From positions 16,204 through 80,203 of the forward strand of contig JAIYDA010000066.1 of the NCBI GenBank assembly GCA_027487735.1: a DNA stretch of 64,000 bases, in the 5' to 3' direction. Shown piece after piece: positions 8,408 to 19,622 of the stretch. Position 1 is the first letter of the stretch. Each line of letters opens with the position of its first letter. The notes beneath the pieces are model-generated. The model ran no database searches. It was not told the origin of the DNA and saw only the letters and a program-made list of their open reading frames with translations. Position numbers and translations under genes: made by a program. The DNA comes from Planctomycetaceae bacterium (GTDB lineage Bacteria > Planctomycetota > Phycisphaerae > Phycisphaerales > UBA1924).

Positions 8408-8680
8408 TCACTCCTCGTCAAACCCGCCATCGACCAGGGCCTTCAGCTCCGTCGCTGCCCGCTCCGCGTCCGCGCCATCCGCCACGATCTCCAGCTCGCT
8501 CCCCTGCCCCGCCGCGAGCATCATCACCTGCATGATCGACTTGCCATCCACCTCGGTGTCGCCCTTGCGCACCTGCACGCTGGAGGCAAACGTGCTCGCC
8601 AGATCGACAAACACCATCGCAGGCCGGGCGTGCAGGCCCAGGCGATTCACGACGGTGGCTTTGGCGGTTGCTTGGGGCAC
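8408..8680 (-). CDS. ptsH: HPr phosphocarrier protein
   Basis: A 90-residue HPr. The phospho-accepting histidine is His17 in GLHARPA (His15 in E. coli numbering). The regulatory serine motif GKSIMQVMML (Ser48) is intact, so regulation by an HPr kinase is possible in principle. Translation appears to start at GTG 8680; no earlier ATG fits. The gene lies between the EIIA gene (67 bp upstream) and aroDE (33 bp downstream). No enzyme I and no membrane permease component is present in the window, which fits a regulatory rather than sugar-transporting PTS. Confidence 0.92.
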   Translation of the reverse strand: MPQATAKATVVNRLGLHARPAMVFVDLASTFASSVQVRKGDTEVDGKSIMQVMMLAAGQGSELEIVADGADAERAATELKALVDGGFDEE

Positions 8681-8747
8681 AGATTCTGCTCAACACTCCG
8701 GTTTGACGATCTCACTGATCAACGCATCGACCCCACCCGCCACCAAC

Positions 8748-9224
8748 CTACGCCGTCAGGTGCTGGTGGTCGGCTTCCACGATCATCTCCATCACCTGCT
8801 CCGCCGTTTGGCACTCGCGCAGCGCACGCCGGAAGCTCTCCTTCCCCAGGTACTTGAAGATGACCTCCATCGCCTTCAGATGCTCCTCGGGGGCTTGCTT
8901 GGGACTCACCAGCAGCATCACGATGTACGCGGGCTGATGGTCCACCGACGTGAAGTCGATGCCCCGCGCAGTGAGTCCGAGCGCGACGCTCAGCTTGCCC
9001 ACGTCGGGCAGCTTCACGTGCGGCACGGCAACGCCCTTGCCAAAGCCCGTGGTGTTCAGCTTCTCGCGCGCCAGCACCGCCTTATACAGCGCATCCCGCA
9101 GCGCAGCCGGTGCCGCCCCGCCCGCGATCGACGCGTCCACAAGCTCGCCAATCACCTCGTCGCGAGTGCGACCACGCAGGCTCATCACCACGCTGTCCTT
9201 GCTCAAGATGTCCGAGAGCTTCAT
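8748..9224 (-). CDS. PTS EIIA domain protein (fructose/nitrogen type, PtsN-like)
   Basis: A 158-residue single-domain EIIA protein of the fructose/mannitol/PtsN family. The phosphorylated histidine is His69 in VAVPHVKL, and the LxxREKLNTTGFGKGVAVPH block is highly typical. No transmembrane domain is fused. The ATG at 9224 begins the family-typical MKLSDIL sequence; an upstream in-frame GTG at 9248 would add eight residues. It lies directly after hpf and before HPr, the same neighbourhood that ptsN occupies next to hpf and HPr genes in rpoN operons of proteobacteria, which suggests a regulatory role linked to carbon, nitrogen or stationary-phase signals. Confidence 0.88.
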   Translation of the reverse strand: MKLSDILSKDSVVMSLRGRTRDEVIGELVDASIAGGAAPAALRDALYKAVLAREKLNTTGFGKGVAVPHVKLPDVGKLSVALGLTARGIDFTSVDHQPAYIVMLLVSPKQAPEEHLKAMEVIFKYLGKESFRRALRECQTAEQVMEMIVEADHQHLTA

Positions 9225-9266
9225 CACTGCCGACGCGTCTCCAAACACCCTTCCGCCCCGCGCCTC

Positions 9267-9572
9267 TCACCGACCCTCTTTCAGCCGCTCCTTAAAGTCT
9301 CGCAGCTGCCGCTCGCCCTTCTCCACCACCAGGTCAATCGCCGCGTAGGTGTCGGCCCCCAAGGCATGGCTCACAAAGTCCTTGTGCTTCTCGACATCCA
9401 GCACCAGCTCCGCCTCATACTGGCTGCTGTGCTGATCGCGCACGTGCTTGAGCGTCACCGTCACCGCCTGCAACCCGTCGTAGTACTTGCTCAGCTTGCC
9501 AGCCTTCGCTTCCGCATACTCGCGCATGGGTTGCGTCACTTCCAGGTGCTTGCCAACAACGTCGATACGCAT
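9267..9572 (-). CDS. hpf: Ribosome hibernation promoting factor, short form
   Basis: A 101-residue HPF/RaiA/YfiA-family protein that binds the ribosome's mRNA and tRNA channel in the 30S subunit and silences translation in resting cells. The family pattern is clear: MRIDVVGKHLEVTQPMREY at the N terminus, KLSKYYDGLQ, then HVRDQHSSQYEAEL and AIDLVVEKGERQLRDFKERL. It lacks the C-terminal dimerisation domain of long HPF, so 100S formation would need another factor. A strong AGGGAGG site (9577-9583) sits 4 nt before the ATG. It is the first gene of the hpf-EIIA-HPr-aroDE cluster. Confidence 0.92.
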   Translation of the reverse strand: MRIDVVGKHLEVTQPMREYAEAKAGKLSKYYDGLQAVTVTLKHVRDQHSSQYEAELVLDVEKHKDFVSHALGADTYAAIDLVVEKGERQLRDFKERLKEGR

Positions 9573-9730
9573 CGTGCCTCCCTGATCGAGACCGCCTCAC
9601 TCGGGCTTCCGGAGCACACACACGCGTCCGGAAAAACTCGCTCGCCGCTTCCCTGCGACAAACTTCCACTCCCACCCAAACGCCCAACGCCAACACGAAC
9701 GCCAACAATAGTCAGTCCATCAACGAAAAC

Positions 9731-9754
9731 GCCGGCCCTCGCCCGAGGACCGGC
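9731..9754 (-). terminator. Terminator downstream of tRNA-Ile
   Basis: 10-bp stem with one G-T wobble (9731-9740 with 9745-9754), 4-nt loop, followed on the minus strand by GTTTTCG. It begins 12 nt after the tRNA 3' end. Confidence 0.8.
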
Positions 9755-9765
9755 TGCAATCGTAA

Positions 9766-9839
9766 TGGGCCTGCGCGGATTCGAACCGCGGACCTCACCC
9801 TTATCAGGGGTGCGCTCTAGCCAACTGAGCTACAAGCCC
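9766..9839 (-). tRNA. tRNA-Ile (anticodon GAT)
   Basis: 74 nt with a complete cloverleaf. The acceptor GGGCTTG pairs with CAGGCCC, with one T-G wobble. The D-arm contains AGCTCAGTTGG, and the anticodon loop CTGATAA sits in a CACCC/GGGTG stem. The T-arm carries GGTTCGAATCC and the discriminator base is A. The 3' CCA is not encoded and must be added post-transcriptionally. It is a solitary tRNA, not inside an rRNA operon, and is followed by its own terminator. Confidence 0.97.
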
Positions 9840-10015
9840 GACGTCATGCACAGCAGGCTTTGGCCCTTGGGCCGGTTGGCCTCGCTACGCACGCACAAAT
9901 CGGACACCCCGGGGCGACGCTCATCGCGCCCGCCCGTGGGGATGGAGTATAGCCCCCCACCCTCAAGGCGTCAGCAAGCTGTTGGCAAGTTCTGGTGGTG
10001 TGCCCCAGCGAGCCC

Positions 10016-11077
10016 TCACCCCACATACACCGTCGCCTCGACCGCGTCGAGCACGCGTTGCAGCTTGTTCGCGACGCACAGCCTCCCCGCGTCGCACCCT
10101 GCAAACACCATCCCGACCCCAGCCCGGTGCGTGTCCCAGGTTGTCAGGAGCGAGCCCGAGTCTCCCGGGGCTGCCATTGGGCGCCCGCCCAGCCCCTCGA
10201 CCAGCAACTGATCCGCAAACACCGCGACGCGCGAGCCATAGGTCACGCGCACGACCGCATCCGTCGCCACGACCCGCCCGTGCGTCAAGCCCGTTGATCG
10301 CCCCACTTTCCCCACGCTCATGCCCACGCGGGCTTCTTCCACGCGCTCGCTCACGTCATACGTCCGCTGCTTGCCCCGCCGCAGCAGGGCTTGCTCGGCG
10401 CGGACGCGTTCGGGATAGACCCACACCGTCGCGGCGTCCGCAAAGTTCAGGTTGCCGCCAAAGTCGATCGTCACGACGCGCTCCAGCACGCCCACGCGGT
10501 CCCCCGGGTCGCGCCCGCCGTCCAGCATCGCAGGCTGCACCACCGCCTCGCCCGTGCGCCCAAAGTTCGCGCCCGCAAGCGCGTGATTCGTGCCCAGGGC
10601 CATCAGGCGATTGCTTCGCGCCCCCGTGCCGCGCACGAGGCATGCCATCGTGCCCACGCCCGCGCTCAGATGGCTGATGCTCAGCCCGCCCCCTGCGGGC
10701 CTCTGCTGCAACCGCTGCGCATAAGCATCGATCGCGCCCACGACCTGCGACTGGATCACAAACGTGTCGTCGTTCGCCGCCACCACACCCACCTGGTCAA
10801 ACAGCGCACGCCTCAGGTGCTCCTCGCCCAGGTCTTCGCTCAACAGCACGAGCAGCGAGTTCTCCCCGGGCAGGGGCGTAAGGCCGCTGAGCGCACCCCG
10901 CAGGTCGGTCGTGGTTGCTGCTCCCACGATGAGCCCATCGCCCTGCAAATCTTCAGGCGCAAGCACCGCGACACCCGCCCCGCCCCGCATCGAGGCCTGC
11001 GAGGCCTGACGCATAAAACGGTGCTCCAATGCACGAAGAGCTTCGTGCGCGCGCGACGGGGTGGCATCCTGGGGCAT
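10016..11077 (-). CDS. Trypsin-like serine protease, cytoplasmic type
   Basis: A 353-residue protein with trypsin-fold signatures. A histidine lies in LGTNHALA, where related proteins read SNNHVLA, and is followed by QPAMLDGG. A candidate catalytic Asp lies in NFADAATVWV, and the nucleophile lies in PGDSGSLLTT. There is no signal peptide or membrane segment, which sets it apart from HtrA proteases. The first about 150 residues are less clearly protease. Similar chymotrypsin-fold proteins with this NNH..QPG..DGG..GDSGS pattern occur widely in bacteria and are poorly characterised. ATG 11077 is chosen over the longer frame because the extra 25 residues look random and would overlap the divergent promoter region. 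It is transcribed divergently from the RtcB gene 110 bp away. Confidence 0.7.
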   Translation of the reverse strand: MPQDATPSRAHEALRALEHRFMRQASQASMRGGAGVAVLAPEDLQGDGLIVGAATTTDLRGALSGLTPLPGENSLLVLLSEDLGEEHLRRALFDQVGVVAANDDTFVIQSQVVGAIDAYAQRLQQRPAGGGLSISHLSAGVGTMACLVRGTGARSNRLMALGTNHALAGANFGRTGEAVVQPAMLDGGRDPGDRVGVLERVVTIDFGGNLNFADAATVWVYPERVRAEQALLRRGKQRTYDVSERVEEARVGMSVGKVGRSTGLTHGRVVATDAVVRVTYGSRVAVFADQLLVEGLGGRPMAAPGDSGSLLTTWDTHRAGVGMVFAGCDAGRLCVANKLQRVLDAVEATVYVG

Positions 11078-11172
11078 GCCTCTATGGTTGCGGCACGCAC
11101 GCCGCGAGTCTTGGCGAGCGCACGAAAAAGCGGACGGAATCCGGGCCTTCACGGGTTATCAGAACCCAGCCG

Positions 11173-11178
11173 TACGAT
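11173..11178 (+). promoter_or_regulatory. Putative -10 box of rtcB-like gene (leaderless type)
   Basis: TACGAT ends 8 nt before the ATG at 11187. TTCACG at 11148-11153 could be a weak -35 element with a 19-nt spacer. No ribosome-binding site is seen. Confidence 0.4.
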
Positions 11179-11186
11179 GGCCCCGC

Positions 11187-12680
11187 ATGGCTCGCACCAC
11201 TTCGCCCTTTGTTCAAGTAGCACCCCACACCGCTCTGCTGCCCACCGCAGAAGGCAAGATGTCGCCCGTGACGGTGATCGCGAACGAGGCGATTCGGCAG
11301 GGCTTCGACGACATCTGCCTGCGGCAAGCCCTCAACGCCCGCACCGCCCCGGGCGTGTCGCACGTGGTGCTAAACCCCGACGCGCACGCGGGGTATGGCG
11401 CGCCCATCGGGTGCGTCATGGTGTCGCCCACGCACATCTATCCCGGGCCTGTGGGCGTCGACATCAAGTGCAGCATGAGCCTGCTGCAGCTTGATGTGCC
11501 CGAGGAGGCAATCGCCGATCGGCGGACGCGCCGCGCGCTGATTGATGCGATCCTTGCGCGCACGCCCACCGGTGCTGGGCAAGGGCAGCGCAACGCGCCC
11601 AAGGCAAGGCCCGTGTCGCTGGAGCTGGGCAAGCGCCTGGTGGCGGAAGGCGCGAGCGCGAGCGTGCTGAGCGAACTGGGCATTCCTTTACACTGGGCAA
11701 GCAAGTGCGAAGATTTCGCGCACGTGGGGCACGACAACACCACCGACGCACTGCACGCCCGCTGGGAGGTGCTGTTTGCGGCAAAGCGCGAGAAGTTTGC
11801 GGAGAAGGCCCGCCAGCTTGGGTCCTATGGCGGGGGCAACCACTTTGGCGAGTGCGAGGTCGTGCACATCGAGCGCAACGCCCGCGCTCAGGAAGCCGCA
11901 CGCGTGTTCGGACTGCGCGATGGGCACGTGGCGTTCCTCAGCCACTGCGGCTCGCGCGGGCTGGGCAGCATGCTAGCGGATGGGCAGTTTCGCAGCTTGC
12001 AGAACAAGTTTGACGCCTGGGGCATCCCGCTGCCCGGGGGCGATCGCCACATGGTGCACGCGCCGCTGGGCACGCCCGAAGCGAACGCCTACCTCAACGA
12101 CATGGCGCTGGGCGCAAACTTTGCGACCGTGAACCACCTGCTCATCAACGCGCTCGTGCTCGAGGCCTTTCAGGAGGTGCTGCCCGGCGCGACGGGCGAC
12201 CTTGTCTACACCATCAGCCACAACATCGCAAGGCAGGAGGTCGTGGAGAACAAGCTCGCGTGGGTGCACCGCAAGGGCGCGACGCGGGCTTTTCCTGCGG
12301 GGCACCATGCGCTGCGAGGCACCGCATTTGCCAACACCGGACACCCGATTCTGCTGCCAGGCAACCCTCGCGATGGATCGGTCGTCATGGTGGCGGATGC
12401 GGGCGCAGCCCAGAGCATCTACAGCGTGAATCACGGTGCCGGACGCCGCATGAGCCGCACGGCTGCGATCAAAGGCCTGGACCAGCAAGACGTGGATGCG
12501 GGGCTTGCGGAGAAGGACATCCTGAGCAACTGCCGGACGTATCCGAAAGACGAAGCTCCCGCCGCGTACAAGGACTTTGAAGCCGTGCTCGACAGCGTGA
12601 AGGGAGCGGGGCTGGCGAGCGAGGTGGCACGACTGCGGGCGCGGTTTGTGATTAAGGATGCGGACAAGGCGGATGACTGA
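11187..12680 (+). CDS. RtcB-family RNA ligase
   Basis: A 497-residue RtcB-family protein. Characterised RtcB enzymes join RNA 2',3'-cyclic-phosphate or 3'-phosphate ends to 5'-OH ends using GTP and Mn2+, in tRNA repair or splicing. Metal and guanylate-site motifs are present: NPDAHAGYGAPIG, GVDIKCSM (Cys95 as metal ligand; the canonical motif is GVDIGCGM), GGGNHFGE, SHCGSRGLG, and NHGAGRRMSR with the guanylylated histidine. The Lys in GVDIKC marks a divergent subfamily. ATG 11187 follows a TACGAT box and begins just before the conserved region; the longer frame to 11061 overlaps the divergent protease gene. No Archease gene is next to it. Confidence 0.9.
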   Translation: MARTTSPFVQVAPHTALLPTAEGKMSPVTVIANEAIRQGFDDICLRQALNARTAPGVSHVVLNPDAHAGYGAPIGCVMVSPTHIYPGPVGVDIKCSMSLLQLDVPEEAIADRRTRRALIDAILARTPTGAGQGQRNAPKARPVSLELGKRLVAEGASASVLSELGIPLHWASKCEDFAHVGHDNTTDALHARWEVLFAAKREKFAEKARQLGSYGGGNHFGECEVVHIERNARAQEAARVFGLRDGHVAFLSHCGSRGLGSMLADGQFRSLQNKFDAWGIPLPGGDRHMVHAPLGTPEANAYLNDMALGANFATVNHLLINALVLEAFQEVLPGATGDLVYTISHNIARQEVVENKLAWVHRKGATRAFPAGHHALRGTAFANTGHPILLPGNPRDGSVVMVADAGAAQSIYSVNHGAGRRMSRTAAIKGLDQQDVDAGLAEKDILSNCRTYPKDEAPAAYKDFEAVLDSVKGAGLASEVARLRARFVIKDADKADD

Positions 12681-12789
12681 CACCCACACAAGTCCGTGGA
12701 AGTTGGTTTATTCCGTCTGTGCTGGCAATTTCTTCAAAAGAACACCCACTTTGCAGGCCAAACTGCATCCCCTTCTCGTGGCGAGTTGA

Positions 12790-14820
<2,031 letters not shown>

Positions 14821-14919
14821 CACACACGCCACCCGCACGCGCTATCCTCGGGGCCCTTCACCAGGTGCTTCGCTCCGCGTTTGCGAGCGGCACCCGAAAA
14901 GGACCCGGAGAGTCGCACC

Positions 14920-16023
14920 ATGGAAGCCGGCATTGTGGGCCTGCCCAATGTGGGCAAGAGCACGCTGTTTAACGCACTGACCAAGAGCAACATCCTGGCG
15001 GCGAACTACCCGTTCGCGACCATCGAGCCCAACGTGGGCGTGGTGCCAATTCCTGATGCGCGTCTCGACACGATCTGCAAGTACATCCCGCCGCAGAAGC
15101 GCGTGCCGGCGAGCCTGCGCCTGGTCGACATCGCGGGCATCGTGAAGGGCGCGAGCGAGGGCGAGGGGCTGGGCAACAAGTTCCTCAGCCACATCCGCGA
15201 GGTGGACGCGATCCTACAGGTCGTGCGGTGCTTCACAAAGGCGCCGGGCGGCGAAGAGATTCTGCACGTCGCGGGCAGCGTCGACCCCGTGCGCGACATG
15301 GAGACCATCGCCATCGAGCTCGTGCTCGCGGACTTGCAGACCGTGGACGGCACCTTTGGCAAGAGCGAGCGTGCGGCAAAGAGCGGCAAGCCCGAGGACG
15401 TGGCGCGGTTTGAGGTGCTAAAGAAACTCAAGCCCGTGCTGGAGGAGGGCAAGCCCGCCCGCACCGCACGCATCGACGAGCCCGACCAGCAGAAGCAACT
15501 GAAGATGCTCGGGCTCATCACCACCAAGCCCGTGCTGTATGTGATGAACGTGGACGAGGACGACCTGGAGGGCAAGGGCCCGATGGCGATGCGCGTGCGC
15601 GAGCGTGCGAAGCAGGAGGGGGCCGAGGTGGTCGCGGTGTGCGCCAAGATCGAGAGCGAGCTCTCGCAGATGGACGGCGCGGAGCAGCAGGAGATGCTGG
15701 AGGCGATGGGCCTGAAGGAGCCCGCGCTCGCGGCGGTTGCGCGCGCGACGTACAAGCTGCTGGGCTTGCAGAGCTACTTCACGGCGGGCGAGAAGGAAGT
15801 GCGGGCGTGGCCCATCCCCATCGGTGCCACCGCGCCGCAGGCCGCGGGCGTCATCCACACCGACTTTGAGAAGGGATTTATCCGCGCCGAGATCTACACG
15901 CTGGGCGACCTGGAAAAGTTCAAGAACGAGAAGGCAATCAAGGAAGCGGGCAAGCTGCGCGTCGAGGGCAAGGAGTATGTCATGAAAGACGGCGACATCT
16001 GCCACTTCTTGTTCAACGTGTAG
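14920..16023 (+). CDS. ychF: Redox-responsive GTPase/ATPase YchF
   Basis: A 367-residue Obg-family P-loop NTPase that prefers ATP and binds ribosomes. It contains GLPNVGKST (P-loop), the family-typical PFATIEPN switch, [20 protein letters not shown] (G3 region), NVDEDD in the altered G4 position that favours ATP, and the C-terminal TGS domain ending [12 protein letters not shown]. Length is as usual (363-367). ATG 14920 has GGAG (14907-14910) at 9 nt. A TATCCT at 14843-14848 may be its promoter -10 box, giving a roughly 65-nt leader. The stop codon lies inside a 20-bp tandem repeat. Confidence 0.96.
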   Translation: MEAGIVGLPNVGKSTLFNALTKSNILAANYPFATIEPNVGVVPIPDARLDTICKYIPPQKRVPASLRLVDIAGIVKGASEGEGLGNKFLSHIREVDAILQVVRCFTKAPGGEEILHVAGSVDPVRDMETIAIELVLADLQTVDGTFGKSERAAKSGKPEDVARFEVLKKLKPVLEEGKPARTARIDEPDQQKQLKMLGLITTKPVLYVMNVDEDDLEGKGPMAMRVRERAKQEGAEVVAVCAKIESELSQMDGAEQQEMLEAMGLKEPALAAVARATYKLLGLQSYFTAGEKEVRAWPIPIGATAPQAAGVIHTDFEKGFIRAEIYTLGDLEKFKNEKAIKEAGKLRVEGKEYVMKDGDICHFLFNV

Positions 16024-16060
16024 TGGGCGCTGGAAACTGGTAGTGGGTGCTGGAAACAGG
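16021..16060 (+). repeat. 20-bp tandem duplication across the ychF stop codon
   Basis: Two adjacent 20-bp copies (16021-16040 and 16041-16060), 18 of 20 bases identical; the first begins with the TAG stop. It fills most of the gap to the convergent sugar-transferase gene. Confidence 0.8.
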
Positions 16061-16076
16061 TGCGAGCTAGCACGCC

Positions 16077-17561
16077 TCAATACGCGTTGCGATGGAAGAA
16101 CCCGCGGAAGAGCGTGAGCCACAGGATCTTCAGGTCAAAGCCCAGGCTCCAGTGCTTGATGTAGAACAGGTCGTGCTGGAGGCGCTTGCGCAGGCTGGTG
16201 TTGCCGCGGTGTCCATTCACCTGGGCCCAGCCCGTCATGCCCGCCTTCACGTGCTGACGCAGGATGTACCCGCGCCAGTCCTCGCGGAAAGTATCAATCA
16301 GCTCGGGGCGTTCGGGCCTGGGGCCCACAAGGCTCATGTCGCCCATGAGCACATTGAAGAGCTGGGGCAGCTCGTCGAGACTCGTCTTGCGCAGCCACTT
16401 GCCAAAGGGCGTCACGCGCGGGTCGTTGGGCTGGGTCCACGCGCTCGTCGAGCTGCGCGGGCGCATGGTGCGGAACTTGAGAATCTGAAACTCTTCGCCC
16501 CCCAGGCTCACGCGGCGCTGGCGAAACACCACGGGGCCCGGGCTCGTCGCCTTGATCACGCTCGCAATCGCCAGCATGGGCACGCCGAAGATCGCGAGCC
16601 CGAGCAGCGCCCCCGCAATATCCACCGCTCGCTTCACCACCGCTGCGGGGCCATTGATCGGGCTCTCTCGCACTGACAGAATGGGCATGCCTTCCAGCTC
16701 GCTCACGCTCATCGCCAAGGGAGTGTGCCACGGGCTGACATCTGGGATGATGCGCACGTCCACCGGAAAACGCTCCAGCCTGCGCAGCAGATCGGGCATG
16801 CGGGCTGCCCGCCCGTTGGGCAGCGCGAGGTACACCGCATCCACAGGCTCGTGCTCCAGCAGCAACTCCAGGTCGGCAAGGCCACCCTTCACGCTGCGAC
16901 CGAGGATCGTGGGCGTGCTCGTGCTCGCACGCTGCTCGGCATGGTCGATGAAGTATGCCACGTGAATGCCCGTCCACCCGTTGCGATCCAGCGTGCGGCA
17001 GGCGATGCGCCCCAGCCTGCCCGTGCCAATGACCACCACGTGCCGCAGGTTCTTGCCGCGCTTGCGCAGCTCACGCAGCACAATGCGAAACGCGGATCGC
17101 TCGACGATGAGCATCGCGGGCAGCAGCAACGCGAGGGCCGCGAGCTGAAAGCGCGGGCCGTCGAGCGTCAGCCCGTGCAACGCGAATGTCGCGCTCCCCG
17201 CCTGCGTGCTTGGCGCGGCGCCAACAGCCCACAGCACAACGATGAGCGCAATGACCGTGACAAGCGCCGCCTGCGCCGCCCGCTTAGCTTCCGCGAGCAT
17301 CCGGCGATCGCGCATGGGCTTGTACAACCCCAGCAAGCGCATCGCGAGCAAGCCCATGGGCACCGCGAAGAGCGCGAGCGACAGCACGAGCCACCCCGTC
17401 CACGCCTGCGGGGGCGTGGGCCCAAGCCCCGCGTGCACCCGCCACCACGCCGCCGCAAAGCACGCCACCGCAACGACCACCGCGTCGCAGCAGGCAAGCA
17501 AAAGGACGAAGGTTTGATGGCGTTGCTTGAGCAGTTGAGGCCTCCGAACAAGCCCGAGCAT
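16077..17561 (-). CDS. Polyprenyl-phosphate sugar-1-phosphate transferase (WcaJ/WbaP-like)
   Basis: A 494-residue polyisoprenyl-phosphate hexose-1-phosphate transferase, the membrane enzyme that starts exopolysaccharide or O-antigen repeat synthesis by loading a sugar phosphate on undecaprenyl phosphate. Four hydrophobic spans lie within residues 20-160, followed by a Rossmann-like regulatory domain ([11 protein letters not shown] near 175). The C-terminal catalytic domain contains [46 protein letters not shown] with the family's active-site DE pair, and [12 protein letters not shown], then [12 protein letters not shown]. No glycosyltransferase cluster surrounds it, so it may supply a pathway encoded elsewhere. 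Start ATG 17561 precedes the first helix. Confidence 0.92.
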   Translation of the reverse strand: MLGLVRRPQLLKQRHQTFVLLLACCDAVVVAVACFAAAWWRVHAGLGPTPPQAWTGWLVLSLALFAVPMGLLAMRLLGLYKPMRDRRMLAEAKRAAQAALVTVIALIVVLWAVGAAPSTQAGSATFALHGLTLDGPRFQLAALALLLPAMLIVERSAFRIVLRELRKRGKNLRHVVVIGTGRLGRIACRTLDRNGWTGIHVAYFIDHAEQRASTSTPTILGRSVKGGLADLELLLEHEPVDAVYLALPNGRAARMPDLLRRLERFPVDVRIIPDVSPWHTPLAMSVSELEGMPILSVRESPINGPAAVVKRAVDIAGALLGLAIFGVPMLAIASVIKATSPGPVVFRQRRVSLGGEEFQILKFRTMRPRSSTSAWTQPNDPRVTPFGKWLRKTSLDELPQLFNVLMGDMSLVGPRPERPELIDTFREDWRGYILRQHVKAGMTGWAQVNGHRGNTSLRKRLQHDLFYIKHWSLGFDLKILWLTLFRGFFHRNAY

Positions 17562-17680
17562 CCTGCGGGCCGTACATGGCTCTCCGTACGCCGGGCAACT
17601 CCGCCCGGCAGCAGCATTGTTGCCATTTCATGAAGGGTCGGCACGCAGCACTGCCAAGGTAGGTGTCAAGAGCGAGCCGA

Positions 17681-17728
17681 GCTCTCTGCGGGGCTCTCTG
17701 CGGGGCTCCCTGCGGGGCTCCCTGCGGG
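17681..17728. repeat. Four 12-bp tandem repeats in intergenic region
   Basis: Four units of GCTC(T/C)CTGCGGG in perfect 12-bp register, with a degenerate fifth unit. They lie between the sugar-transferase start and the DD-carboxypeptidase end (276-bp gap without a gene). The open frame through them on the plus strand has no other gene-like property. Confidence 0.85.
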
Positions 17729-17837
17729 CGCATTTGCGGGCCCACCTTGCCCTGTCGTGCGTTCAACTGTTCAAAGAGACACTTCAGCGAGCCAGATCAG
17801 CGAGCCACTTCAGCCCAAGCGCTCGCACAGACAACGC

Positions 17838-19397
17838 CTACCCGCCCACCTTCTCCCCCGTCGGTGCGCCAGCCACGCGGCCTCGGCGAGACAGCTCCTT
17901 GTCGAGCATCATGACGATGTCCTCGTGCAGCTCGCGCGCGTTCGCGTGGGGCTGGCTGCTGTTCATGGGCAGCTTGTTGATAAGGATCGTGAACACCAGC
18001 GAGTCGTTGGTCTCGGGGTGCACCACATAGCCGCTGAGCGAGCGCACCTCGTTGATGAACCCGCTCTTGGCATGCACCTGATTGGTCAGCTTCTTGCCGG
18101 CAAATCGCTTCTCCAGCGTGCCCGTGCCGGGCGTTGCCATGCTGTTGATGTACGTCTCGGCCCAGGGCTCCTTGCCCGCCGCCACCAGCCACCGCGCCAG
18201 CGTGCGAGGCGTCACGCTGTTCAGCCTGCTCAGCCCGCTTCCATCGGCAACCGCAGTGGTCGCGGCTGCCTCAGGCCCCACGTGCTCACTCAGCATCATC
18301 CGCAGCACGGTCGCGCCGTTGGTCCAACTGCCGGGCTCCTTCGTCACCTCGTGCCCCATGCGCTTGAAGAGTGCCTCGGCGTAGAGATTCTCCGAGTCGC
18401 TGTTGCACCGCTGCAACACCTCCGCGATGGGTGTGCTAATGACCGCGAGCACGCGCCCCTGCGTCAGGTCCTCCTCGGGCATTGCCAGCCGCACGCCCGC
18501 CTCGGGCCCGCCAGGAATCACCACGCCCGCATCTTCCAGGCGATCGGCAATCAACTGCCCGGTCCAGAGGTTCGGCGCATCGATCGTCACCTGCGCTGGC
18601 ACGCGGCTTGGGGTGCGCACCTCCCCCCGCATCACAAAGCTGTTCGCCGAGTCTCCGCGCGCGAGCCAGATGCTGTTGTTGCCCTTCGTGCTCGTGCGGG
18701 CCCGCGAGGCATCCACCCGCAGGAAGCCAGCCGTGGGCTGCAGCTCAAACAGCGGTGCGGTGCCCGCGCCGCGCGGGCTGGGGCGAGCGAACACGCTCAG
18801 CACGTTGGTATGAAAGTTCAGGCCCGCAACCTGCGCGCTGTAGGCAAGATGCAGGTTGTCCTTGTTCCAGCTCTCGTGCACATACGTGCGATCAAACACG
18901 CGATCATCCACCACCACCTCGCTCACGCGGGTCACGCCCGCCTTGGTCGCGGCGCTCGCGAGCTTGCCCAGCAGATCATCCACCGTGAGCCTGGGCTCGC
19001 TGCGACCAAGAATCTCGGGGTCCGCAAGCGCTGGGTCGCCCCCGCCCCGCACGATGAGCTTGTCCCCCAGCAGCACAAGCTCGGTGCGAAACTGAAACGT
19101 GGGCCCCAGCGTCCAGAGCGCAGCCGCGCTCGTCAGCATCTTCATGTTCGACGCGGGGATGAACCCATCATCCGCGTTGTTGGTGGCCAGCACGCTGCCC
19201 GTGCGACCATCCAGAATGCACACGCCAATCACGCCGGGCGACACGCTCTTGGCGTTCACCAGCCGGCGAAGATCATCCTGCAATGCCCCTTGCGCGCACA
19301 CCACCTGCGCCGCAGCGCAAGCAAGCCCCGCGGCAAGCACCACCGCCCGCGTTCCAGACTTGCTCGCGGACACAACGGGCGACAACAGCTGCAACAT
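17838..19397 (-). CDS. dacB: D-alanyl-D-alanine carboxypeptidase/endopeptidase (PBP4, DacB-like)
   Basis: A 519-residue class C low-molecular-weight penicillin-binding protein that trims or cleaves peptidoglycan peptide cross-links in the periplasm. The N-terminal hydrophobic stretch (residues 16-35) ending in CAQG acts as a signal peptide. Active-site motifs are SNMK (Ser83, Lys86), the SxN element in NSDSENLYAE, and KSG in HAKSGFINEV. The spacing between the first two motifs is large (about 240 residues), as expected from the PBP4 domain insertions. AGGAG at 19404-19408 sits 6 nt before the ATG. Its presence supports a peptidoglycan wall, now accepted for planctomycetes. Confidence 0.93.
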   Translation of the reverse strand: MLQLLSPVVSASKSGTRAVVLAAGLACAAAQVVCAQGALQDDLRRLVNAKSVSPGVIGVCILDGRTGSVLATNNADDGFIPASNMKMLTSAAALWTLGPTFQFRTELVLLGDKLIVRGGGDPALADPEILGRSEPRLTVDDLLGKLASAATKAGVTRVSEVVVDDRVFDRTYVHESWNKDNLHLAYSAQVAGLNFHTNVLSVFARPSPRGAGTAPLFELQPTAGFLRVDASRARTSTKGNNSIWLARGDSANSFVMRGEVRTPSRVPAQVTIDAPNLWTGQLIADRLEDAGVVIPGGPEAGVRLAMPEEDLTQGRVLAVISTPIAEVLQRCNSDSENLYAEALFKRMGHEVTKEPGSWTNGATVLRMMLSEHVGPEAAATTAVADGSGLSRLNSVTPRTLARWLVAAGKEPWAETYINSMATPGTGTLEKRFAGKKLTNQVHAKSGFINEVRSLSGYVVHPETNDSLVFTILINKLPMNSSQPHANARELHEDIVMMLDKELSRRGRVAGAPTGEKVGG

Positions 19398-19622
19398 GCC
19401 TCACTCCTGGCTCGCCCGCCGCTGCTCGCAGCGCGGCGGGCGTGTCGAATAGAACCCAAGGCCCGCGGAGCTTGGCGTGTGCGCCTTGCCCGCGAGCATG
19501 AATCACGAAAATCGCTTGCGACGCGCACTCGCGAAACCCATCCGCGAACAACAACTATCGTCCGCCCACCGAGCACCCCTGCAACGAATCGCTCGCGGTT
19601 TCGCACCATCCGTAAGTGCCCC

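Noticed and set aside
17617..18030. Plus-strand frame through the 12-bp repeats encoding LRGS repeats
   Set aside because: The periodicity comes only from the DNA repeat; the remainder is antisense to dacB and there is no ribosome-binding site.
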